From IMG/VR virus record IMGVR_UViG_3300020185_001492, positions 1-36,133 of that record: DNA of 36,133 bases; one strand, written 5' to 3'. Each line of letters starts with the position of its first letter. The stretch's first letter is position 1. This document shows positions 1 to 5,536 of this stretch, in pieces. Source of the DNA: a virus. The notes beneath the pieces are model-generated. The model was not told the origin of the DNA. It did not search any database and worked only from the letters and a program-made list of their open reading frames with translations. The position numbers and the translations under genes are program-made.

Positions 1-555
1 TTAACTTTCATGTTCATGGACATATGTGGATTCACCCCCATAAGCGAACACTACATGAAACAGGACGACCCCGAAGGATTGGTAGAACTAATTAACAAGT
101 TCTTAGACATGCAAACAAAGATAATCCTAAATAATAATGGAACAATCGACAAGTATATGGGTGATTGTATTATGAGTTTTTGGAATGCACCTTTAGATTG
201 TCCCGACCATGCCGAGATGGCAGTCAAGTCTGCAGAAGAAATATTAATCGCAACCAAGGAACTTAATGAAGAACTCAAACCACTCGGCCTCCCTCCTATC
301 AATGTGGGTATTGGCATTAACACTGGTGAGTGTATCGTTGGAAACATGGGGTCAGAACTTAGATTTGACTATTCCGTCATTGGAGATGCCGTCAACCTTG
401 GTGCTAGACTCGAGGGACAAACAAGAAATTATGATGGGGTGGACGTGTTGTTGGGACAAGAAACATATCTCCAGTGTCCAAACAGAACATTCACTAAAGT
501 CGATTCAATTACAGTTAAAGGAAAATCAGAACCAGTCGTGGTTTACACTATCTGA
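1..555 (+). CDS. Class III adenylyl cyclase catalytic domain (5' truncated)
   Basis: Open from the first base, so the N-terminus lies outside the window; an internal Met at 10 is unlikely to be the true start because the family's first catalytic motif begins before it. The visible 184 codons hold a complete class III nucleotidyl cyclase core: FMDICGFT with metal-binding Asp at codon 7, KYMGDCIMSFW with Lys at codon 51 and the second metal Asp at codon 55, GINTGECIVGNMGS, then YSVIGDAVNLGARLEG with the transition-state Asn (132) and Arg (136). Lys51 and Ser125 sit where ATP-selecting residues lie, so ATP to cAMP is the likelier reaction. All catalytic residues are present, so it should be active, provided it dimerises. 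Upstream sensory or membrane domains cannot be seen. A nucleotidyl cyclase is unusual cargo for a T4-like phage. Confidence 0.9.
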   Translation, partial: LTFMFMDICGFTPISEHYMKQDDPEGLVELINKFLDMQTKIILNNNGTIDKYMGDCIMSFWNAPLDCPDHAEMAVKSAEEILIATKELNEELKPLGLPPINVGIGINTGECIVGNMGSELRFDYSVIGDAVNLGARLEGQTRNYDGVDVLLGQETYLQCPNRTFTKVDSITVKGKSEPVVVYTI

Positions 556-859
556 ACAACCTAGTAATCTTCAGTGGACTGCATTTATAACACTTCAACT
601 TGCAGATATCTATACCACATATCGTGGTCTCAAATATGATTGTGTCAAAGAACTAAATCCTTTCCTTGGTGAATCACCTTCAGTTCCACAAATGTTTGCA
701 TTTAAGACTGCAATTCTCATTCCTGCTATAAATTCAGATATTAAAAATGAGAGGATAACACCATACGATATGAATCAGATGAACTTCTTAATGTCTATGG
801 TGATTGCAAGTAATTATCATATATTAAGTAATGCAAAAGAAAGATGCAGAAAATTATAA
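554..859 (+). CDS. Small DUF5658-like membrane protein, start unresolved
   Basis: This frame (+1 relative to the cyclase) reads a coherent hydrophobic protein: a motif LQLADIYTTYRGLKYDC, then KELNPFLGESPSV and a second hydrophobic stretch FKTAILIPAI. It resembles the DUF5658-type small membrane proteins I recall from phage contigs, but the family name is from memory. The conserved part begins around base 575, yet the frame has no ATG, GTG or TTG between the ATG at 434 (deep inside the cyclase) and the ATG at 692 (inside the conserved part). The coordinate 554 is simply the first codon after the cyclase stop in this frame. The options are a long overlap from 434, a rare start such as ATT at 503, fusion to the cyclase by a +1 frameshift at ATC-TGA, or an indel in the assembly. 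It ends at TAA 857-859, which also begins the next promoter. Confidence 0.55.
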   Translation, partial: EQPSNLQWTAFITLQLADIYTTYRGLKYDCVKELNPFLGESPSVPQMFAFKTAILIPAINSDIKNERITPYDMNQMNFLMSMVIASNYHILSNAKERCRKL

Positions 860-894
860 AAACCCCTTGAAATTTCAAAAAAAGTCCTTATAAT
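857..894 (+). promoter_or_regulatory. Sigma70-like promoter upstream of hsp20 (A5C4 class)
   Basis: TTGAAA (867-872), 16-nt spacer, TATAAT (889-894). The -35 box is preceded by TAAAAACCCC, whose TAA is the stop codon of the preceding gene; the same element precedes three other promoters here. The -35 lies in a 12-bp perfect palindrome TTGAAATTTCAA (867-878). Predicted start is near 901, leaving a leader of about 75 nt. Confidence 0.8.
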
Positions 895-907
895 AGTAGT
901 ATGGTGT

Positions 908-915
908 TATAAATA
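908..915 (+). promoter_or_regulatory. T4-type late promoter in the hsp20 leader
   Basis: Perfect TATAAATA, the consensus recognised by the T4 gp55/gp33/gp45 late machinery. It lies in the loop of a short inverted repeat (ATGGT 901-905, ACCAT downstream). Together with the sigma70-like promoter upstream it would let hsp20 be transcribed both early and late. Confidence 0.65.
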
Positions 916-974
916 CCATTGTGATGCCCATTAGGGGTCACATAACAATAACTTGCTTAATAAAGGAGAAAACT

Positions 975-1391
975 ATGACTATCTATGACGATGTCTTCGG
1001 GAAATCATTCCCATTCGCAATCGGGTTCGACAGAACTCTTCAACTACTAGAACGTGCAAACGCACCTTCTAATACTAACTATCCACCTTACAATATTGTA
1101 AAACACGATGCAGAAAATTTCAGTATCGAAATGGCAGTGGCTGGATTTGATAAGAAGGAAATATCTATTTCTAAAGAAAAGGAACTTCTTACCATTGAAG
1201 GAAAAATTGATAAGGAAGATGAACTGGAATATGTTCATAGAGGATTAGCAACACGTTCATTCAAAAGAACATTTACACTTGCAGACGATATTGAAGTCAA
1301 AGGTGCAGATATGAAGAATGGTGTTCTAAGTGTTAGTTTGGAGAGATTAATCCCCGAAGAAGACAAACCTCAAGAAATCAATATTTCTTAA
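975..1391 (+). CDS. hsp20: Small heat shock protein, Hsp20/alpha-crystallin family
   Basis: 138-residue IbpA-like ATP-independent holdase that binds unfolding proteins as oligomers in the cytoplasm. The alpha-crystallin domain is clear: YNIVKHDAENFSIEMAVAGF at its start, ISISKEKELLTIEGK in the middle, RSFKRTFTLADDIEVKGADM and the conserved NGVLSVSLER near the end. The start at 975 is preferred over an in-frame ATG at 921 because GGAG (965-968) lies at normal distance and MTIYDDVFG is a typical IbpA-like N-terminus. Hsp20 is common in marine T4-like phages. It sits behind tandem early and late promoters, so it is probably made throughout infection. Nothing in it looks damaged. Confidence 0.93.
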   Translation: MTIYDDVFGKSFPFAIGFDRTLQLLERANAPSNTNYPPYNIVKHDAENFSIEMAVAGFDKKEISISKEKELLTIEGKIDKEDELEYVHRGLATRSFKRTFTLADDIEVKGADMKNGVLSVSLERLIPEEDKPQEINIS

Positions 1392-1428
1392 AAAACCCCT
1401 TTACGATACACCTGTTATATTGTATAAT
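1389..1428 (+). promoter_or_regulatory. Sigma70-like promoter for peroxiredoxin (A5C4 class)
   Basis: TTTACG (1400-1405), 17-nt spacer, TATAAT (1423-1428). The block TAAAAAACCCCTTTAC is identical to the one upstream of uvsX, and its TAA is the hsp20 stop codon. The spacer and -10 are buried in a large inverted repeat (see 1405-1437). The leader to the ATG at 1458 is about 23 nt and carries AGGAG. Confidence 0.82.
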
Positions 1429-1437
1429 AGGTGTATC
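1405..1437 (+). other. 15-bp inverted repeat over the peroxiredoxin promoter
   Basis: Left arm 1405-1419 (GATACACCTGTTATA) pairs with right arm 1423-1437 (TATAATAGGTGTATC) around a 3-nt loop TTG, with one G-T wobble. The right arm includes the whole -10 box. It is followed by TTTATAT, so the RNA hairpin could act as a weak intrinsic terminator for read-through from hsp20, while in DNA the same dyad could be an operator. Which role applies cannot be told from the sequence. Confidence 0.75.
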
Positions 1438-1457
1438 TTTATATAAAGGAGATTATT

Positions 1458-1955
1458 ATGATAAATGTAGGAGATACACTTCCGAGTGTTAACTTACCAG
1501 TGAGAGTTGAAGGGGAGTTTAAAACATTAAACACAACTGAACAATTCGCAGGGAAAAGAGTAGTGATATTTGCACTGCCTGGAGCATTCACACCAACATG
1601 TTCAACTTACCAATTACCTGGCTTTGACGAGAAATTTTCAGAGTTTAATGAGAAAGGTGTAGAACAAGTTTACTGTTTATCAGTAAATGATACATTCGTA
1701 ATGAATGCATGGTTTGAATCCCAAAATATTCAGAATGTTTATCCGTTGCCTGATGGTAATGGTGAGTTTACTGAATTACTTGGTGCTTCAGTAGCAAAGG
1801 CAAATGTAGGATTTGGAATAAGGTCTTGGAGATATGCAATCGTTGTAAACGATAATGTTGTTGAAAAGGTCTTTACAGAAGAAGGACAATCTGATAATAT
1901 AGATTCAGACCCTTATGAAGTATCAACGCCAGAAAATGTCCTTGCAAACATCTAA
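1458..1955 (+). CDS. Peroxiredoxin, Prx5-like thiol peroxidase
   Basis: 165-residue peroxiredoxin that would reduce hydrogen peroxide or alkyl hydroperoxides in the cytoplasm. The active-site block LPGAFTPTCS (residues 40-49) gives peroxidatic Cys48 with the family's Pro and Thr; FGIRSWRYA carries the conserved Arg near the C-terminus. The TPTCS form and length match the AhpE/Prx5 group, which is usually regenerated by glutaredoxin or thioredoxin; a phage glutaredoxin lies at 33617, but a link is only inference. The start at 1458 is chosen from AGGAG at 1448-1452. It follows hsp20 and has a strong promoter of its own. The 3' end overlaps the next gene by 20 nt. Confidence 0.93.
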   Translation: MINVGDTLPSVNLPVRVEGEFKTLNTTEQFAGKRVVIFALPGAFTPTCSTYQLPGFDEKFSEFNEKGVEQVYCLSVNDTFVMNAWFESQNIQNVYPLPDGNGEFTELLGASVAKANVGFGIRSWRYAIVVNDNVVEKVFTEEGQSDNIDSDPYEVSTPENVLANI

Positions 1956-3306
1956 ACTCTATTCGGTTCTTAAAGAACACTCAAATGAAGTAGGATTGCC
2001 TATAATGGATAATCCTACTTTTGAGTCTATTACTAACGAATATGGTAAAGAACATTTTCGTGAAGTCTTATCAGAATACATTGCAACTGAAAGACCTCCA
2101 TTCCCATTTAAAGATATATCAAAAGAAAAAATGAGAAAAACATTTCTCGCACTTAGGGATTCAGACCCATATAAAAGTATGACTGCAAAGAAAGACTTGC
2201 AGAAAGAGGTGTTAGAAAAATATGACGATTACAAATACAATTTTCAAGAATACGGATTAGGTTTTATAGATGCACCTTCTGTATATAATGATGCATCTAA
2301 TTACTTTCACCAAGACTTAAGACTTGCATGTGGAAGTTATGGTTTTAAATCACCAGTAGAAGTTTGGACTGAAGGAACTGCAAAACAAATATGGAGTTGT
2401 TTCGGGCCTATGTGGAGAGGAATCAATGGTGTAAAGAAAGTAGAGATAGAAGGTAAAGAAGAACTAAGAGGTGGACAACTTAATGAAAAAAGTTATATCT
2501 CTGCATTCAGATTAGGAACCTATATTGCAACTCAATTTAAACCCAATGTTGCAAGAACAATCTATTCAATGACTAATGCAAATACAGTTTTAGATACTTC
2601 ATGTGGTTGGGGAGATAGACTATGTGGTTTTTATACATCTAATGCAAATCATTATGTTGGTTGTGACCCGAACCCAAACACATTTGAAAGATACAAAAAA
2701 CAATGTATAGAATATGAAAAAATTCTTACAGGAAAAACACCCAATATATTAGAACAAGATGATTACTTTTCTTGCATAGGTTTAAAGAAAGTTGAGATAT
2801 ATAGATGTGGTGCAGAAGATTTACCATATGATAAATTACCACCTATAGATTGTTCATTTACTTCCCCACCATATTTTTCAACAGAAAGATATAATGAAGG
2901 TGGAGAACATTCAGAAGACCAATCATGGTCAAAGTTTAATGAGTATGACCAGTGGAGAGATGATTTTTATTTACCAGTATCACAAAAGTCATTTGATGCA
3001 CTTAGTGATAAAGGTGTAGTGTTAGTAAATATACTAGACCCTAAGATACATGGAACTAGATATAGGTCGGGAGACGAACTTTGTGATATGTTAAGAAATA
3101 ATTTCTTAGGTCAACTTGGTATGAGAATCATGCAAAGACCACAAGGTAAGGCAGTATTCAAAGACGAAGATGGAAACTTTGATAAAGAGGCCATGGACGA
3201 ATTTATGAATAAACTCTACATGGAAAATGTTTGGTGTTTTAGTAAAGACACTTCAATAGATTTATTTGAAAGTGTAAAGGTAAGTACACTTGAGAGTTTC
3301 TTTTGA
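1936..3306 (+). CDS. DNA methylase-like protein (SPPY motif) with clamp-binding-like tail
   Basis: 456 residues. An AdoMet-binding motif I is visible as VLDTSCGWGDR (Asp near 220), followed by GCDPNPNTF, and the amino-methyltransferase motif IV as TSPPYF (SPPY 310-313). This is the pattern of N6-adenine/N4-cytosine DNA methylases, with motif I before motif IV. Target specificity cannot be read. The first 200 residues are not recognised and may be a recognition domain. The last residues, STLESFF, resemble the gp43 C-terminus in this window (ASLDSFF), which suggests docking on the sliding clamp gp45. The ATG at 1936 is preferred to a slightly earlier in-frame start. It overlaps the peroxiredoxin end, and its TGA overlaps the next start. 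Confidence 0.78.
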   Translation: MSLQTSKLYSVLKEHSNEVGLPIMDNPTFESITNEYGKEHFREVLSEYIATERPPFPFKDISKEKMRKTFLALRDSDPYKSMTAKKDLQKEVLEKYDDYKYNFQEYGLGFIDAPSVYNDASNYFHQDLRLACGSYGFKSPVEVWTEGTAKQIWSCFGPMWRGINGVKKVEIEGKEELRGGQLNEKSYISAFRLGTYIATQFKPNVARTIYSMTNANTVLDTSCGWGDRLCGFYTSNANHYVGCDPNPNTFERYKKQCIEYEKILTGKTPNILEQDDYFSCIGLKKVEIYRCGAEDLPYDKLPPIDCSFTSPPYFSTERYNEGGEHSEDQSWSKFNEYDQWRDDFYLPVSQKSFDALSDKGVVLVNILDPKIHGTRYRSGDELCDMLRNNFLGQLGMRIMQRPQGKAVFKDEDGNFDKEAMDEFMNKLYMENVWCFSKDTSIDLFESVKVSTLESFF

Positions 3307-3866
3307 AACAATTAGATATCCATTTATCCACTCAACTTATCAATCCTATAAAAGAGTGGTGTGAAAACAATACAGACTTTGCACCAGTAGTGACCAAGTT
3401 TAATAAACAAGGACAATGGACTGCAATATCTCTCAAAGGATATAGTAGTGACCCAAACCAAATAGGAAAAGGTGGTGTATTAGGGACAACAGGTGTAGAC
3501 GAATTACAAACTACACCCTTATATGACCTACTAAATATAGATAAGATATTAGAATATATTCCTGCAGAGACTGAAAGAGTCAGACTCATGAAGTTAAAGG
3601 CAGGGACTAAGATATCTAAACACACTGATAAAGTGGATAAGGATATTAAAAGTGGTAAGGTAGTAAGACTACACATACCTATAATTACAAATGAAGATAT
3701 AACTATGAAGACATGGTTGACTGAAGGATTAGTCGACTTTAAGATGTCAGAAGGTGAATGTTGGTGGTTAGATGTTTCAAGACCACATGCAGTAGAAAAC
3801 AACTCTGATATAGATAGAGTACACTTAGTTATTGATGTATATAATAATGAGAACATAAATGTATAA
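3303..3866 (+). CDS. Aspartyl/asparaginyl beta-hydroxylase-like 2OG-Fe(II) oxygenase
   Basis: 187 residues with a TTG start overlapping the upstream TGA (TTGA); the next in-frame ATG is far inside the domain, so TTG is well supported. The iron-binding facial triad is visible: KHTDK gives His107 and Asp109, SRPHAVEN gives His162, and Arg172 in DRVHLVIDV is placed to bind 2-oxoglutarate. The surrounding pattern (RLHIPI, EGECWWLDVS) is that of the Asp/Asn beta-hydroxylase group of double-stranded beta-helix oxygenases, which hydroxylate protein side chains. The substrate is unknown. It is translationally coupled to the methylase and followed closely by a GNAT gene, so the three form a modification cluster. 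Confidence 0.83.
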   Translation: MKQLDIHLSTQLINPIKEWCENNTDFAPVVTKFNKQGQWTAISLKGYSSDPNQIGKGGVLGTTGVDELQTTPLYDLLNIDKILEYIPAETERVRLMKLKAGTKISKHTDKVDKDIKSGKVVRLHIPIITNEDITMKTWLTEGLVDFKMSEGECWWLDVSRPHAVENNSDIDRVHLVIDVYNNENINV

Positions 3867-4296
3867 AGTACAGGAATCAGATTTCGATACTATTTGGGAT
3901 ATATTCCAAGGTGCAAAGGAGTGGTTTCCTCATGTAAGAAAATCTCATTGTAGAGTTAGAATATCTAGAAGTCAAATGATTCTAGAAGACGGTGTTCTTA
4001 TCACATATCATAAAAATAAATCAAATAGAAAAATAGGATTTGACACTGATGTAAAAGTAGAAGGTGGCTGTCATATTTTACATCAAATAGTAAATTCAAA
4101 AATTGGTAATGGAAGTGCAGAGAAAGTTATAAAAAGATTCTTTGACTATGTAGATACTAATGTGTATCTTACAGTTCGTGCAGACAACATTCCTGCAAAT
4201 AAGTTCTATAAAAGAATTGGAATGGAAGATGTTGGATACATAAACTGGTCTAAAGGTGAAATGAAAGGTACGGTTTGGAAACATGTTATTCGGTAG
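3859..4296 (+). CDS. GNAT-family N-acetyltransferase
   Basis: 145 residues. The second half carries typical GNAT features: a glycine-rich turn with helix (SKIGNGSAEKVIKRF), a beta strand VYLTVRADN and then PANKFYKRIGMEDVGY, the usual 'N-x-x-A-x-x-F-Y-x-x-x-G' signature that closes acetyl-CoA binding. Substrate unknown. The first 60 residues are less conserved. It overlaps the oxygenase by 8 nt and the next gene by 14 nt, so the block is co-translated. Confidence 0.77.
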   Translation: MYKVQESDFDTIWDIFQGAKEWFPHVRKSHCRVRISRSQMILEDGVLITYHKNKSNRKIGFDTDVKVEGGCHILHQIVNSKIGNGSAEKVIKRFFDYVDTNVYLTVRADNIPANKFYKRIGMEDVGYINWSKGEMKGTVWKHVIR

Positions 4297-4585
4297 TTTA
4301 TATAGAGTGGTGGAGAATCCACATGAAAATGATGCAGGGATTGAAATTCTCGAAGGAGAGTATGAAGGATTGGTATACCAATACGGAAAGGTTCAGTTTG
4401 TTGAGGGTAAGAACCATTTAAACTTTCAGAGAACAATAAGACGGGTTCCTAAAAAAGGTGGGACTGTAGAAGAACTAAATAATAACGAAGAATTGGAACA
4501 GATTATGGGTGATATATTAGTTGAACTCATAGACGAACAAAGGAAAAAAGAGAATGAACAAAGAGATACTAAAGGAACAGATTAA
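4283..4585 (+). CDS. Conserved-looking hypothetical protein
   Basis: 100 residues, not recognised. The N-terminal 60 residues are mixed beta-type (FGSLYRVVEN, EGEYEGLVYQYGKVQFVEG), the rest an acidic and charged helix (VEELNNNEELEQIMGDILVELIDEQRKKE). No signal peptide or membrane segment. It overlaps the GNAT gene by 14 nt upstream and the lysozyme gene by 32 nt downstream, which supports real translation of this frame. Confidence 0.65.
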   Translation: MLFGSLYRVVENPHENDAGIEILEGEYEGLVYQYGKVQFVEGKNHLNFQRTIRRVPKKGGTVEELNNNEELEQIMGDILVELIDEQRKKENEQRDTKGTD

Positions 4586-5012
4586 AAGACATGAGGGAGA
4601 AGTCCTCGAAGTTTATGCAGATTCACTTGGATATTTAACACTAGGTGTTGGACATCTAATTAAAGAAGGTGATGCAGAACATGGTCAACCTGCTGGAACT
4701 CCAGTGAGTCAAGAAGTAGTAGATACATACTATGAATCCGACTTTGACAAACATGTAGAAGAAACTATTCATGTATTTGAATCAAAAGGTGGAGAAGATT
4801 TCTATGCATTACCCGAAGACATTCAACATGTTCTAATCAACATGACATTCAACTTAGGTGGAACAAGATTCAGTAAGTTTAATAACATGTGGAAAGGTGT
4901 TGTTGCATGTGACTGGGAAAAGGTTGCAATTGAAATGGAAGACTCCAAGTGGTTTGGACAAGTTGGTAGAAGGTCGATAGAACTACAGGAACTTGTCAGA
5001 AATGTTAAATAA
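4554..5012 (+). CDS. T4-type lysozyme (GH24 muramidase)
   Basis: 152 residues. The catalytic triad spacing of T4 lysozyme (E-x8-D-x5-T) is exact: Glu14 in RHEGEV, Asp23 in YADSLG, Thr29 in LTLGVGH. Downstream FNLGGTRFSKFNNMW and WFGQVGRRSIEL match the GH24 C-lobe. It cleaves the MurNAc-GlcNAc bond of peptidoglycan. There is no signal peptide or TM anchor, so it would need a holin, or it could be a virion-associated lysozyme. The spanin genes lie about 30 kb away, so lysis functions are not clustered. The start overlaps the upstream gene by 32 nt. Confidence 0.93.
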   Translation: MNKEILKEQIKRHEGEVLEVYADSLGYLTLGVGHLIKEGDAEHGQPAGTPVSQEVVDTYYESDFDKHVEETIHVFESKGGEDFYALPEDIQHVLINMTFNLGGTRFSKFNNMWKGVVACDWEKVAIEMEDSKWFGQVGRRSIELQELVRNVK

Positions 5013-5277
5013 AGATATACGTGCAGTAAAACTAATTGGTGGAGAAATCGTAATAGGTTTCTGTACTGAAAAAAAGTTAGGTGGTAAACTTCTTATAGAA
5101 GAAGCACAAGAATGTTTAGTTCAAATAATTGACGGTAAAATGGAAGTAGAACTTGCACCATGGCTACCATTTGCAATGGAGTATAACTTTGAAATAAGTA
5201 AGAGTTCAATCATAACGGTTTTCAAAGTAAGACCTAATTTAGAAATTAACTATAAGAAAAATACAGGTAATAAGTAA
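5002..5277 (+). CDS. Small Sm/LSM-like hypothetical protein
   Basis: 91 residues from the ATG at 5002; a TTG at 4993 is an alternative and sits closer to AGGA (4987-4990). The pattern of short strands (IRAVKLIGGEIVIGFCTEK, KLLIEEAQECLVQI, ELAPWLPFAM) resembles the LSM-like small proteins I recall near lysis and replication genes of marine T4-like phages; the family call is tentative. No catalytic motif. It overlaps the lysozyme end by 11 nt and its TAA overlaps the next ATG (TAATG). Confidence 0.6.
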   Translation: MLNKDIRAVKLIGGEIVIGFCTEKKLGGKLLIEEAQECLVQIIDGKMEVELAPWLPFAMEYNFEISKSSIITVFKVRPNLEINYKKNTGNK

Positions 5278-5513
5278 TGGGAAGAGAAACACTATTAAAA
5301 GCATTAATGAGTCAATACCAAGGTGAAATGGATATCGCAATGGCAAACATTCATGTTTACCAAAATAATCCTGTAGGTATTGGTGAACACCCTGATGTCG
5401 CAGAAGCACTAGATACTCAAATCGAAAGATACGCAAACGCAAAAGAAAAATATGACGCAGTTGGTGACATATTAGGTATCCAAAATGACGGTAAAACCAC
5501 ATTGACAGAATAG
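5277..5513 (+). CDS. Conserved small phage protein upstream of gp43
   Basis: 78 residues with a motif (NIHVYQNNPVGIGEHPDVAE) that I recognise from small proteins of marine T4-like phages, function unknown. The prediction is two helices: residues 1-27 and a second one QIERYANAKEKYDAVGD. Translationally coupled to the upstream gene (TAATG). The -35 box of the gp43 promoter lies inside its last codons. Confidence 0.72.
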   Translation: MGRETLLKALMSQYQGEMDIAMANIHVYQNNPVGIGEHPDVAEALDTQIERYANAKEKYDAVGDILGIQNDGKTTLTE

Positions 5514-5530
5514 TCCAATTGTAGTATAAT
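5502..5530 (+). promoter_or_regulatory. Consensus sigma70 promoter for gp43, predicted leaderless
   Basis: TTGACA (5502-5507), 17-nt spacer, TATAAT (5525-5530): a perfect match in both boxes and spacing. The -10 ends 6 nt before the gp43 ATG at 5537, so the expected +1 is the A of the start codon. No Shine-Dalgarno sequence precedes the ATG. A 7-bp inverted repeat TGTAGTA/TACTACA is centred on the -10. Confidence 0.87.
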
Positions 5531-5536
5531 TACTAC

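Noticed and set aside
3332-3856. 174-codon open frame on the minus strand
   Set aside because: Exact shadow of the 2OG oxygenase gene; no ribosome site, no family pattern, and composition typical of an antisense frame.
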